Positions 23,111 to 34,289 of a stretch of 64,000 nt of DNA are shown here, piece by piece (within the stretch, counting starts at the first letter, position 1; every line of letters starts with the position of its first letter). This DNA comes from Lucinisca nassula (lineage: Eukaryota; Mollusca; Bivalvia; Lucinida; Lucinidae): contig OY757011.1 of assembly GCA_963580285.1 (NCBI GenBank), forward strand, positions 156,291,245-156,355,244. The letters run 5' to 3'. The position numbers and the translations under genes are program-made. The notes beneath the pieces are model-generated. The model ran no database searches. It was not told where the DNA came from and was given only the letters and a program-made list of their open reading frames with translations.

Positions 23111-23523
23111 CAGAAATAAGAACAATAGGTCAATGATGGACCTAATTCGCTCACCTGAGTTATGATGGACTAACATTATTGTTTACAGGTTTTTTTTCTA
23201 TATTTTGCTCTGACAGTCAGTTTGTACAGAGGAGCAGAACCACTTAATCACTTTTGGTAGAGGGTCACTCAAGAACTTTTCTGTCGAAGTTATTTTAAAA
23301 CTGAGACATTGGAGAAGATGTTCTTTAATGATTTGTCTGTCTTTACCTCTGCAGTCATATCGACATTTAGTTCAGAGAGCAGAGCATTTCAGCAATTTAA
23401 GCAATCATCAGCACATGATTGATTGTTTTGAGTATAATGACATGTAAACCCTTATAGGTCATTTTGTGTCATCTCCCAGAGAAAGGGAGAAAGCGGTACT
23501 TGTTTAAGCTCTTGGCTCTTGTT
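23111..23523 (+). mobile_element. E element 5' end, 3' end not found
   Basis: ACAATAGGTCAATGATGGACCTAATTCGCTCACCTGAG-like start (hairpin AGGTC...GGACCT, then CGCTCACCTGAG). It is followed by TTTTGGTAGAGGGTCACTCA, the block that is tandemly repeated at 25882-26525. Confidence 0.5.
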
Positions 23524-24312
23524 GAAGCTCAGCCGACTTGGCACCAACAGCACTGTAATCACATGGATCCAGTCCTTCTTATCACACAGGTCCCAATGCG
23601 TGGTTCTCGACGGTGAACAGTCTGATGCCTGTCCAGACTATCAGGTGTTACGCAAGGGTCTGTACTTGACCCTGCCTATTTCTCATGTACATCAATGACA
23701 TGCCTGAATCTACCCAGCAGGCACACGTTGCTATGGAAACGTCAAATCAACGTCGGTGCAACGTCGCGACGTTGCACCGACGTTGATATGACGTTGCATT
23801 TACGTCATGACGTTGAACCGACGTTGATGTGACGTCACAATTACGTCATGTGCCTGCTGGGTATTAAAGTAACATCACACTGTTTGCCGACGACACTATC
23901 ATGTACCTTACCATCACAAACCAATCAGACTGCCAAACCCTACAATCAGATCTCTCAAAATTGGAATCTTGGGAAGACTTATAACCTTCAACCCGGAAAA
24001 GTGAGAGGTTATTAGGATCACTAAAAAGAAAGCCAGTTTTATTTGACTACAAACTTCATGGTTTCATGGTTTCACACTTCAGGCAACTAAAAATTCAAAA
24101 TATCTTGGCATCCAAATATCAGACGACTTGACATGGAACAAACACATAAATCAGATGACAACCAAAGGAAAGAATACTCTGAAATTCATAAAAAAGAACA
24201 TACAAACAAACATAAGGAAAATTAAAGAAACATCATATGAAACATATGTCAGGTCCCTTTTAGAATATTCTGCTTCAGTCTGGGATTCATGGCTAGCTGA
24301 TCACAGCCACTA
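23524..24312 (+). pseudogene. Non-LTR retrotransposon (LINE) reverse transcriptase relic, split by a MITE
   Basis: LINE reverse transcriptases copy their RNA into nicked chromosomal DNA. Left of the MITE, conceptual translation gives WIQSFLSHRSQCVVLDGEQS, then a worn GV-QGSVL-P motif and YINDMPE. Right of it comes ITLFADDTIMYLT, whose FADD is the RT catalytic motif. Further on, an open segment (24128-24313) has LTWNKHIN-like, KIKETSYETYVRSLLEYSAS and VWDSW, typical of the thumb region in the CR1/Jockey/L2 group. Several stops and frame changes make it inactive. The clade within non-LTR elements is not determined. Confidence 0.88.
23713..23861. mobile_element. MITE with CCCAGCAGGCAC termini, TA duplication
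   Basis: TA flanks at 23711-23712 and 23862-23863. The inverted ends are CCCAGCAGGCACA and TGTGCCTGCTGGG. The interior is ACGTTG/CAACGT-rich with the palindrome GTGCAACGTCGCGACGTTGC. It splits the LINE between YINDMPE and the FADD motif. Confidence 0.88.
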
Positions 24313-25612
24313 AATCCATATAACATCCATCATCATCATCTTCTTCTTCTTCTTCTTCTTCTTCTTCTTCTTCATCATCATCATCATCATTGTCACCTCC
24401 ATTATGAGCATCACTACAACAATTGTCCAGTGTAAGGGTTTACTTCCCAGCAACTGCAACCGACAGAAATCCAAAATCCCATGCTTTTAAATATTGTTAC
24501 AGATCATTCATTACTTATCTCTTAATTATTTTATTATTATCTCCTCAGCTATTTCTGCTTATATATATATTTGCTAGTATTGAGTAAATAACCACACAAG
24601 AACAAAATAAATTTTCACTGTTTAATAATTTCATGATCTTACTAAAAATTTAATGGTAGCAAAAGAATGGCCTAACTTGTCCTTTTAACTAAACAATAAT
24701 TTCAAGCAACCACATTACAACCCCAAAACAAAGACCAAGATGAAAAGACGAAAGCCCAAAGCTCAAAGACCACGCACCCACATTCTCACCCTTTATACAC
24801 CAACCAAGAAATGGACTATCATTACTCATAGTAGCAAGAATTTAGCGAAATACCTTGACCAAATATGGTGGTTGATACAAAATTAGCATGATTATGCTTT
24901 GCTCTTGCTATAAGCCATTCCAAATCCAATCATAATCAAATCCAAAGCGTATCATAATGATTAAAACTGGATTTTGGCTTCAGCATACAGACATGCGAAT
25001 TCAATGGATATTTAATTTCTGAATCTCATGGAATTGTTGCATATGACAAACCGTAACACCATATTCTTCTAGACATTATTTTAACCTTTCTGGCTTTCGT
25101 TGGGCACTGAAAATAATACTGCCATTTCCATCCGCACTCCATGCAATACTCATCTTGAGGTGTATTGGAGTATCCGGCAGATTAAGATTCGGAAGTGAGT
25201 GATAGTGGAGAAAGACAAAAACGAATGGAAGTGTTAAAACAGAAGAAACAACAACAACAACACCCTCTACCCTTACCTGCTGCAAGGACATCGGGCCTTG
25301 CCCTACTATAAGCCAACAGCAGTTGGACGCCCCAGTGACGCAAAATACACGGGTCACCTTTGCCTCACCCAATCACCCCTCAATCATCAGTACATAATAC
25401 TACTTTGAGATGGGACGTTTCAATGGAGGACGTTTCAATGGAACAGACCTAAGATGAGCCATACCGTTTACTCATTTTTTTTTTTTTTTTTTTTGGTACA
25501 TTTTTGGTACAAAAATAAAAGAGAAGCATATCTGTGAATTGGGTTTGAAATTGCGCCAGTTACTCTATTTTTGGCTCGCAGCTGGCAATTGTGTTCAGTG
25601 GAACAGAACCAC
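24313..25612. other. Low-information tract with a microsatellite
   Basis: A (TTC)n/(ATC)n microsatellite lies at 24329-24392. The 25197-25379 segment is the second copy of the repeat at 11022. A T-run lies at 25475-25494. No supported gene. Confidence 0.5.
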
Positions 25613-25878
25613 ATTACGCCTATACAAAAACATTGTAAACTTTAACGCCGGAAAATGAAAGTTTTTCGATGAAAATTTGTGATATTTTTCTTATTTCTGC
25701 CGAAAATATAGATTGTGGGTACACTTTAGAACCACCTCATCGAGGTGGTTCTAACGAGTACCCACAATCTATCTTTAAGAGCAGAAATAAAAAAATAAGG
25801 TTTACCCCTGCAAAGCCCAGTTTTACTGTATAAAAGTGGGGTTCAAGGCGGTCAAAATTAGGTGTGTTTTTCTGATGA
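25613..25878 (-). mobile_element. B1 hairpin MITE
   Basis: Core H at 25707-25773 has AGATTGTGGGTACACTTTAG, ACCACCTCATCGAGGTGGT and the mirror. The worn TIRs read TTACGCCTATACAAAAAC and GGTGTGTTTTTCTGATGA. Confidence 0.72.
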
Positions 25879-25881
25879 TTT

Positions 25882-26525
25882 TAGCAGTTTTGGTAGAGGG
25901 TTACCCAAGGAGCATTCCTGTGAAATTATTTTGAAATCGGACCATTAGCCTAGGAGGAAATGTCGGTTTAAGGTTGTTTTTTTTTTTTTTTTAGTTTTAG
26001 CTCTGGCGGTCAGTTTATTCAGCCGAGTAGAGCCATTTTAGCAATTCTCGTAGAGGGTCACCCAAGGAACATTCCTGTGAAATATTTTGAAATCGGATCA
26101 TTAGCCTAGAGGTTTTTCTATTTTAGCTCTCAGTTGTTGCCATTTTGTTCAGTGGAGCAGAACCATTTTAGCAATTCTGGTAGAGGGTCATTCCTAGGAA
26201 CATTCCTGTGAAATTATTTTGAAATCGGAGATGTCGTTTAAAGTTTTTTTTTTTTTTTTCTATTTTAGCTCTGGCGGCCATTTTGTTCAATAGAGCGGAA
26301 CCATTTTAGCAATTTTGGTAGCGGGTCAGCTAATAAATATTTCCGTGAAATTATTTTGAAATCGGACCATTAGCCTAGGTTTTTTTCTGTTTTTAGCTCT
26401 GGTGGCCAATTTGTTCTGCGGTGCGAAACTATAGTTTAGCAATTTTGGTAGAGGGTCATCCGAGAAACATTCCTGTGAAATTATTTTGAAATCGGACCAT
26501 TAGCCTTTTAAAGTTTTTTTTTTCT
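25882..26525 (+). repeat. ~130-bp tandem repeat, about 6 units
   Basis: Units: AGCAATTTTGGTAGAGGGTC, ATTCCTGTGAAATTATTTTG, AAATCGGACCATTAGCCTAG, a T-run and TTTTAGCTCTGGCGGCCA. The same block occurs once in the E element at 23111, so this is probably an E interior lacking both ends. Confidence 0.85.
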
Positions 26526-27035
26526 ATATAAAAATGGGGTTCAAAGGGATCAAAATTATAGAGGCATGTATTCGTGATGGCAACAACTGTTTCAGACTAT
26601 GTAGTTGTGCATACTGATCTATGTCTTCGATTAGCACAACATTTAATTCAAGACAAATCTGATTGTCATGGCTCCATATTACCTTCAAAAGCTACAGCTC
26701 CAGTCTGATGAGAATAAAGGGTAAATTTTTTCCTGAAACATATTTGGTGGTACCTCGACGAGTTTATTCAACAGCTCTATCGTGAGTCTGTCGTATAACA
26801 GACTTTTTGCGAGCTTCCAAACGGACATCGAAAATGCTGTCAGTATATAATTCATTCATGTTTTTCAGCAAGTCCCACAAAATATTTTTTACAAAAAAAA
26901 ATTATTCTATTTACATATTCTCTTTATCTGTAGCTGTGAATATTGGAATGCGGACAACTTTACTAACCCATAAAATGCCAATAAATTACGACAACTGTCG
27001 TCTGCTTTGACGTCTGCGGATTACTTTAAAAGTCA
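26526..27035. other. No recognised feature
   Basis: Only the start (GGGGTTCAAAGGGATCAAAA, to about 26580) matches a repeat, the right end of B1. No supported frame. Confidence 0.4.
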
Positions 27036-27225
27036 TTTTTGAAAACAGTGTGGACCCCTCTAGGAGCAATCTGATTTGGGTTCACACTGTTTTCCTGTAC
27101 GCAAAAATATTTTAAAAAGTTTGAAAACAACAACAACAAAAAAAAAAAAAAAAAAAAAAAACAGCAGACGACTTAAGCAGAAGACATTTTCAGATGGAGT
27201 TTTTCTCGGCGTCTTAATGGTAAGA
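27036..27225 (+). repeat. P7-type repeat with core K
   Basis: GAAAACAGTGTGGACCC and GGGTTCACACTGTTTTC form an arm pair at 27041-27092. An A-run follows and then CAGCAGACGACTTAAGCAG as in other P7 copies. Confidence 0.5.
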
Positions 27226-27311
27226 TGTTGACTACACCTTGTATACCGGTACTTGCCTGTAGCAGTCTTCAAAAGAATGTGTCCATTTTTTTCTGATTTC
27301 CTGAACATTAA

Positions 27312-27516
27312 CCCTTGTCCTGCTAATCCCGGATTTGCCTTATCTTTGAAACAATGTAGATCCAGATCAGATGGCTTCTGAAGAAGCCACCTGATCAGGA
27401 TCTACATTGTTTGCCATTCAGATTGTGAATTTGTTGCAATAATTTGCATCAAGTAATCTGATTGGTTGATAATCGGTAGTGGGTGTGGCATATATGAATA
27501 TTCAGCAGGACAAGGG
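27312..27516 (-). mobile_element. P3 MITE, intact, TTAA flanks
   Basis: 205 bp. TTAA at 27308-27311 and 27517-27520. Ends CCCTTGTCCTGCTAATCC and TATTCAGCAGGACAAGGG. Core K: GTAGATCCAGATCAGATGGC, TTCTGAAGAAG tip and mirror. Confidence 0.88.
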
Positions 27517-27723
27517 TTAAGACCCTAAAGAATGCAGTCTTGACCCTTTCACCCCCGTACACCTGTACAAAAAAGAGTTGTCTCATCATTACTTAAACTG
27601 TTTACCACCCTGTCTGAATGACTAAAACTGGAAATAGCCAAACTGAAAGATGGAACTGTCCACTTCAGAACCAGGGGTAAAACGGTTGAAAGAAAAAACA
27701 GCTATTATTTCAATGTAGCTTAA

Positions 27724-27924
27724 CCCTTTTGTACCAAATGGAATCTTCCTTGTTACATATGGCTGGAGTCCATTTCAAAATTTAGGGATTTTAGGTTGTG
27801 TTTTCTTCAAAATTGATTTTGAAAGTGGCTTAACTTTTTGCAAACAGTGTAAGCCCTGCGGCGTCTGATCTGGGCCTGCACTGTTTGCCAAGTTCCCGTT
27901 TTGTGGTTTCTGGTACAAAATGGG
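27724..27924 (+). mobile_element. P2 MITE, TTAA flanks, deleted core
   Basis: TTAA at 27720-27723 and 27925-27928. Ends CCCTTTTGTACCAAATGG and TGGTACAAAATGGG. The left half of core K has lost its GATCAGAC segment (GTAAGCCCTGCGGCGTCTGA). Confidence 0.85.
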
Positions 27925-27928
27925 TTAA

Positions 27929-28645
27929 GGGAAGTGGATCAGGTATGAGAAAAGCCTATTGATAAAAGACAATGTTTTTGAATGAATATTGAATCCAGTA
28001 ACCCTTAAAAAAACAACCCTGCTGAGAAGTACCGAACCAGTTATTTCCCTTGGAGAGACCAACAAAAGAACAAATCCTGTTTATAGTAACTGTTGCTAAC
28101 ATGTTTCCAACAGCTTTACCTCAAATATGCCCCTACCCATTCAGTTCAATATTTGAAAGGACAGGTGTGACTAATATTCACATGAAGTTGGGTCAGGTAT
28201 GAGGCGCCTATTAATAGTCTACTAAAAACCTCAATAACAGGTAAAAACGAAGAAAAAATAGCTGAGTGGACAAATTTTTGGACCAAATGAACTCTTAAAT
28301 ATTGTATGACTTAACCCTTACTGTACTGGTCCTAACTGGGCAGAAGACATTGTGATTTTTTTCTAGAATTTTTTCTGGGTTAATTATTTCATGTGATTTG
28401 GAATTTCAAGCTTAAATTTATCCGAAAAATAAGAAAAATAAAAATGCTACACGACTGTTCAGTATGCGTGTTACAATGGGTAGGGAACTTTGACGATTGA
28501 CAAGCCTACAATATATTTTTCAGTCTAGAAAATGGTCAAAACATAACATGTATAACAAATATTCTCAAACCATGAAAAATTTACTATTATTGTGCCCCTT
28601 TAAGGGAAATTACTGGTACCACTCAGACACAGTCCTTAACCCATT
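27929..28645. other. No recognised feature
   Basis: AT-rich, no supported frame. The open frame 28497-28796 runs into a SINE and is not a gene. Confidence 0.4.
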
Positions 28646-28649
28646 ATAT

Positions 28650-28923
28650 TTGCCCCTGCCCATCAGGCTTGGAGAAATAGATTGGGCTGCATTAGTTAAA
28701 ACTGACCACACAAGTACTGGTAAACCGCTTAGATCGATCAAAGTACTAAGCCTGCCCAGGCAAAGTGGTAAGCGTCAGACTGTCCAGTGCATATAAGCCT
28801 TCTGGCTTCACTGGGCGACAGGGCTCGAGATGTCATTTCATCTGAATGTTGGGTAAAACCCCGCACAATTGAAAACAATGTCTAAAAAATGACCTGAATA
28901 TGTTAATGGGGACATTAGACCTG
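28650..28923 (+). mobile_element. SINE-A, old copy
   Basis: CCTGCCCATCAGGCTTGGAG to GGGGACATTAGACCTGA, missing the CAAATCAAACAAA tail. Roughly a sixth of positions differ from other copies by eye. Confidence 0.8.
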
Positions 28924-29044
28924 AGGGCCTCATGGAAGATTAGCTAATGCATGCAAATGTCTATGCTTAATGTTGTTACCCTCGTTAAATAAAGCCTTTA
29001 CTTACTTACTTTACTTTACTTTACTTACTTACACAACTTACTTA

Positions 29045-29167
29045 TAAACCAGGGATCGCAGGATCGATCCCGGGCTTCTCCAGACTTTCGGATGAGTCTT
29101 TAAACCGAGGTCCCGTCTCCGTATGACCTTAGCTGTTGGTGGGACGTAAAATCCAAAACACTCACTC
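29045..29167 (+). mobile_element. SINE-T, 5' truncated, 12-bp target duplication
   Basis: It begins TAAACCAGGGATCGCAGG, so the A-box half is absent. The B-box GGATCGATCC is kept and the end is GGTGGGACGTAAAATCCAAA. Perfect ACAACTTACTTA repeats flank it (29033-29044, 29168-29179), so it inserted already truncated. Confidence 0.9.
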
Positions 29168-29179
29168 ACAACTTACTTA

Positions 29180-29624
29180 GCCAAATTAACCCATTATATG
29201 CAGGTATAACAGTGCAAGCCCAACTCAGAGTCTTCTCCAACGTAAAGGCTTATTGAGAATTAGAGAGATCTAATTCAAGGTAATGTTGGTTGGTGCCTGA
29301 TGCTCTGTCTCTGGTCGGGCCCATCGGAGTCTAACTGTTGGTTTTCTTTTGCTCGAGCATTTCAGTGGTTTCTTGCTGTCGAGTCCTCACCGTTGTCTCA
29401 CCTCTGTGGTTCTTTGATTTTTGTGTTCACGGAGATGTTGCACTGATGAGTTAGGAGGCCTTCGTGCGGACTGAACAAATTATTTGTCTAAATCGCGACG
29501 GAAGTAAGGGCGAGGATTGTGGCCACGTAAAATCGATTTAAGCCCCCCAGTGGAAATCATTCCACTGACCGTTCCAAAGCGGTTCTTCTGTGGCGGTTTA
29601 TTTATTGTGTTGTTTGTTACTAAC
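29180..29624. other. Unassigned, possible retroelement-like sequence
   Basis: Less AT-rich than the surroundings, no supported frame. It adjoins the 200-bp direct repeat at 29625. Confidence 0.35.
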
Positions 29625-29824
29625 TGTGTGTATCACTTGTGTCTTTTTATTTTGGATGGCCATATGGCCATTTTGTGGGAAAGTAGCTGTCCTTATGGCC
29701 TTCCTTTGTTTAGGTTTCCATTATGGTCTGGTCGCTTAATGTTTGTGTTTCTTTCCCTTTGGTGTCTTTGATGGGTGGAGTAAGTTAATTGTATCGATTC
29801 CTGATCTTTGTTTTACTTCTACTT
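29625..29824 (+). repeat. 200-bp direct repeat, copy 1
   Basis: GTGTGTATCACTTGTGTCTT to GTTTTACTTCTACTTT is repeated at 31913-32112 with about two differences. A short open frame here is not coding-like. This could be LTR-like or a recent local duplication. Ends are not TG...CA. Confidence 0.85.
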
Positions 29825-29841
29825 TCCAATCAGGACTTTCT

Positions 29842-30777
29842 CTTTTGCAAAACATGGCCAGATCAAACGTCTGATCAGGGCCTTCATTGTTTGCAAAACA
29901 TGGCCAGATCAAACGTCTGATCAGGACCTTCACTGTTTGCAAACATGGCCAGATCAGACGTCTGACCAGGGCCTTCACTGTTTGCAAAACATGGTCAGAT
30001 CAGACGTCCAATCAGGGTTTTCACTGTTTGCAAAAAATGGCCAGATCAGAGGTCTGATCAGTGCCTTCACTGTTTTCAAAACATGGCCAGATCACTGAGA
30101 TCAGGCGTCTGATCAGGGCCTTCACTGTTTGCAAAACATGGCCAGATCAGATGTCTGATCAGGGTCTTCACTGTTTGCAAAACATGGTCAGATCAGACGT
30201 CTAAGCAGGGGCTTCACTGTTTGCAAAACATGGCCAGATCAGACGTCTGATCAGGACCTTCACTGTTTGCAAAACAAGTCCAGATCAGACGTCTGATCAA
30301 GGCCTTCACTGTTTGCAAAACGTTGCCAGATCAGACGTCTGATCAGGGCATTCACCGTTTGCAAAACATGGTCAGATCAGACGTCCAATCGGGGACTTCA
30401 CTGTTTGCAAAAATGGCTAGATTAGGCATCTGATAAAGGCCTTCACTGCTTGCAAAAGATGGCTAGATCAGGCGGCTAATCAGCAAAACATGGCCAGATC
30501 AGATGTCTTATCCGGGCATTCACTGTTTGCAAAACATGGCCAGATTCAGTGTCTGATCAGGGCCTTCACTATTTGCTAATCATGGCCAGATCAGATGTCT
30601 GATTAAGGCCTTCACTGTTTGCAAAAGATGGTCAGATCAGACGTCTGATCAGGGCCTTCACTGTTTGCAAAACATGGCCAGATCAGGCGTCTGATCAAGG
30701 CCTTCATTGTTTGCAAAACATGGCCAGATCAGACGTCTGATCAGGACCTTCACTGTTGAAAAACAAGACCAGATCAG
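29842..30777 (+). repeat. 46-bp palindromic satellite, about 20 units
   Basis: Unit: GCAAAACATGGCCAGATCAG, then ACGTCTGATCAGGGCC, then TTCACTGTTT. Units start at 29847, 29893, 29939, 29984 and 30030, and continue. Each contains the dyad CAGATCAGACGTCTGATC. The unit is a reduced core K (GATCAGAC...GTCTGATCAGGG.CT.CACTGTTTGC). Irregular units lie near 30085 and 30470. Confidence 0.95.
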
Positions 30778-31660
30778 GCCATTTTTGGCCAAAATATTGA
30801 CAATTTTCGGGAGCCTGTATCATTGTGAACTTGACAATAAGGTCAAGATCACCAAAATGTAATCAAATCTTTGTTAGGTTGTAGATATATTCTACCACTA
30901 CCAAGTTTGACCAAAATTCATGGAAAATTTATAAGGTGCAGACCATCTTCTGGGGCATGTGCTCTTGAAATACTTGAGTATCATCAGGAAAACATGTCCG
31001 TGTGAAATAATGGCGTCCAACATGGTGTCAGAAGTGACACATTTTTGGTAAAAATGATATCATCTTTCTTATTTCTACCTTCAACATAGATTGTAGGTGC
31101 TCGTTAGAACCGCCTCATTGAGGCGGTTCTAACGAGTACCCACAATCTATGCTTTTGAGCAAAAATAAGACAGATGTTTACCCCCGTAAACCCCATTTTT
31201 TCTATATAATGTGCGGTTTTGAGGGATCTTCGTTTCACGGACTCCTTATCGTGATGATGAGATCAAGGTCACCTGGAAATCCAATCAAATCTTGGAATTT
31301 GCAATGATATATTGTACCAACTCGGACCTGAATTCATCAGTTCGTTAATGAGATTTTTGCCAAAAATAGACAATTTTGGGGAGCATGTGATCTATCATCC
31401 GGAAAATAAGGTCAAGGTCACCAAAATATTATTACATGTACTACCAATATGACCGAATACTTTTATCAGATAGGGTGCAAAACTGACTATTTTGGAGCCC
31501 AGTGTGTCCTTTAAAATTAGGTCAGGCCATCAAAACCCGATGAATGTGTTCCCCCAGCCTAGTGATCTAACCATGGAAGTTTAGTCAAAATCCATCCATA
31601 GGTTCAGGAGAAATGATGCTTCAAACAGGCTTAAAAATAGTGCTGCAAACAGGCTGTGCC
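30778..31660 (+). repeat. Degenerate ~130-bp repeat interrupted by B2
   Basis: GACAATTTTCGGGAGCCTGT, AATAAGGTCAAGATCACCAA, AATCAAATCTTTGTTAGG and TACCAAGTTTGACCAAAATT recur, as in the array at 34290-34800. It is split by B2 at 30982-31256. Confidence 0.7.
30982..31256 (+). mobile_element. B2 hairpin MITE
   Basis: Ends CATCAGGAAAACATGTCCGT and ACGGACTCCTTATCGTGATG. Core H nearly perfect at 31085-31150 with tip AACCGCCTCATTGAGGCGGTT. Confidence 0.82.
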
Positions 31661-31912
31661 AACGTCCATGCCCGGACACCAGAGCAAAATGAGATTCAAA
31701 CCAAAAACAGGACATAAATACCAGCAAAATCACCCGGCCTTACACCCCTAAAATTTGAAACATATATGAGGTGGAAGAACAAAATGGGTCAACAAAGATG
31801 AGGCGGAACATCTAAGCAGTGAATTGATGTCAGTGCTATAAACCACAAAGTCAACTCTAACCAAGTTCAATCAAATCCTACTTTATTAACAGAAAAACAG
31901 GGTTTATTACTG

Positions 31913-32112
31913 TGTGTATCACTTGTGTCTTTTTATTTTGGATGGCCATATGGCCATTTTGTGGGAAAGTAACTGTCCTTATGGCCTTCCTTTGTTTAGG
32001 TTTCCATTATGATCTGGTCGCTTAATGTTTGTGTTTCTTTCCCTTTGGTGTCTTTGATGGGTGGAGTAAGTTAATTGTATCGATTCCTGATCTTTGTTTT
32101 ACTTCTACTTTA
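31913..32112 (+). repeat. 200-bp direct repeat, copy 2
   Basis: Same 200 bp as 29625-29824 (differences: GTAACTG for GTAGCTG, ATGATCTGG for ATGGTCTGG). The spacing between copies is 2288 bp. Confidence 0.85.
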
Positions 32113-32155
32113 GAAGGCCATTTGTCATTTTTTTCTGTTTTCTGCTCACAAACAC

Positions 32156-32403
32156 CTGGGGCCAGTTGTTCAAAGCATCGTTAGCTTAACGAGCTCGTTA
32201 GTGGTCATACTGTTAACTCTTCTAGCAAGTACAATATCGAAAATTTTGTAATTTTTGCTGAAAAAATGTGAGCAGCTTTTGCAGATGCAAAAGCTGCTCA
32301 CATTTGTTCAGCAAAAATTTCAGCATATTTGCCATATTTAATGATCTATGTTTTAACGATACGTTAACTAACGACATCGTTAGTTTTGAACAACTGGCCC
32401 CAG
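32156..32403. mobile_element. M MITE, intact
   Basis: Ends CTGGGGCCAGTTGTTCAAAG and TTTTGAACAACTGGCCCCAG (inverse). The centre has the palindrome GTGAGCAGCTTTTGCAGATG / mirror. Related copies lie at 55032 and 56324. Confidence 0.85.
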
Positions 32404-33684
32404 ATCTGAAACCATTACAAGACTTCTCTGCAAGATGTCATCTCTAAGATTATTACATATCTATATTATCTTGTAGGTCAAACTGTAGAACATTTGTCAG
32501 CTCTAATCAGCTTACTTTAATTACAAATTGCTTCCGCATATCTGCTAGGTGAACATCTATTTCTCCTATAATATTTCTGAACGATTTAATTCAGCCTTCT
32601 AATCAACCTGGGAATTGCAAAATGTTTCCTTTTGCAACAGAAATTATTCAGTATTGATCTGTCTATTAGCAGGTATATGAAGTTTATAATAAACTAGCTG
32701 AATCAGCCATATTTCGAACTCTCACAAAGGACATCTTTGTATTACCTGTATCAAGGTAGACATAATAGAGATATGCGTAGGAGTGTCATCGCAAACCTAT
32801 GTTTCTGTCAAGGTGATGTGAAGACAATTACGCTTACCCTAGTCACTACTTAACAATTTCAATTCACCTTTTTCTTTTTTTTTTCTTTTACAATTGCTTT
32901 TTCATAAACCCTGCAAAATCAGCTTACAGGTTTATGACCAGACTGTACTGAGGGCCAGTCTGGTCGCCCCATTACCTGTTTTTTGTTGATAAAGAATGTA
33001 AATTTTATTAGGACGCATCTCCTCGAGTATATGTCACTAAAAACAGAACCATGCGGATCCTGCTCTCCTGACTGACGTCGTTTACTTTTGTCCAAAATCA
33101 TAGAAAGTCTTGGTCAGACTGGACAGATTTTCATGTAAGCCTATTGGTCAATACTGAAAAGGTATTTGAGATATAAGTTAAAGATGTAAAACATCCTTTC
33201 TCGTGCTATACGATTGCGGGAGAATAGCTACAATGGCAGATCTGACATATTTGGATTTTTGCTCTGTTATGCGTGACATTCCTTAAGAGCGAGCTACCAC
33301 ATACAGCGATGACCTGTACGGAAGGTTATTTTGTAATCCCACATTTATGAATGTTAATGTTTCTCTACTGCGCAATTAGATAGATACCTATCGCAATTCG
33401 ATATATGTCCACCATTTCAATGTAGTATAAAAGATAATCTTCCTTGAACAGGTAATAGCTGGATTTAGCTCAGCAAATATTTTTGTAGTTTAAGCAAAAT
33501 ACCACTGAATGTGTTCATATTGCCACCGAATTTACTTATTTTCTTAGGAATTTAATTTTTCCTGTCCATATAAAAAGGGAAGACAAGGGCAAGTCAAAAA
33601 GGTGTACTGTACCATCCAAACCGCACCTTCCCACCCCTTAAGAGCTACAAGAAAACCCTAATGGCAACAGATTATATTAAGTTT
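32404..33684. other. Apparently unique AT-rich sequence
   Basis: No recognised repeat or convincing coding frame. A TTTTTTTCTTTT tract lies near 32875. Confidence 0.4.
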
Positions 33685-33687
33685 TAA

Positions 33688-33900
33688 CCCATTAAAGGTG
33701 GGAAGCCCCATACATGATAGCCTGGCAAACGGCGCAGGCCCAGATCAGACGCCACAGAACGCGGCATCTGATCAGGGTCTGCACTGTTTGCTATCAGTAT
33801 TTTTTTTTATCAAAAATGGAAATAAAAAAAAGGCCTGACACCCCTTTAACGACAAATGGATTTGTCCAACAGACAACAATGGAAGAGTCTACTAGTATGG
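33688..33900 (-). mobile_element. P1 MITE, reversed, worn ends
   Basis: Core K at 33722-33790 with GATCAGACGCCACAGAACGC, then GGCCTGACACCCCTTTAACG, GACAAATGGATTTGTCCAAC and GGAAGAGTCTACTAGTATGG. This is the inverse order of P1. Confidence 0.72.
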
Positions 33901-34289
33901 TTTAAAAGCAGACAAAATCTTCAATTTCTTTGCCAGGAAGATCGGGCTTGACATTTCAAGTCCATCCTCTGGCAGATGACTCACATGAAATTTCAAGCCT
34001 TATTATCTGAAGTGGAGAAGATGGGGGTATGCCCCCCCCCCCCCCCCCCCAAGGGACCCTTTGAAACCTTCTTACAAATTTATCATATCCCCAAATTTCA
34101 TTCAGTTTTTTGCTGAGAACTCATCTGGACAAAATTTGGGTGGATTTTAGCATGTCCCCAGAAAACCCTTTGGGTCTACCCTTTTGAATTTAGAACCTTC
34201 TTGCACAACTTCATATCCATACCTATCATACCCCTTAATTTCAGAACAAATCTTTGGTAGGTTGTAATGGTTTGATCAACATCCATCAA
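33901..34289. other. No recognised gene; C-run
   Basis: A run of C at 34031-34050. Decayed units of the array that becomes clear after 34290 may begin here. Confidence 0.4.

Noticed and set aside
29180..29824. A complete LTR retrotransposon using the 200-bp repeats as LTRs
   Set aside because: No gag/pol coding, no TG...CA ends and no primer-binding site seen between the repeats. Kept only as an open question.
29842..30777. Could the 46-bp array be a CRISPR?
   Set aside because: There are no unique spacers. Units are contiguous palindromic repeats in a eukaryotic context with no cas genes.
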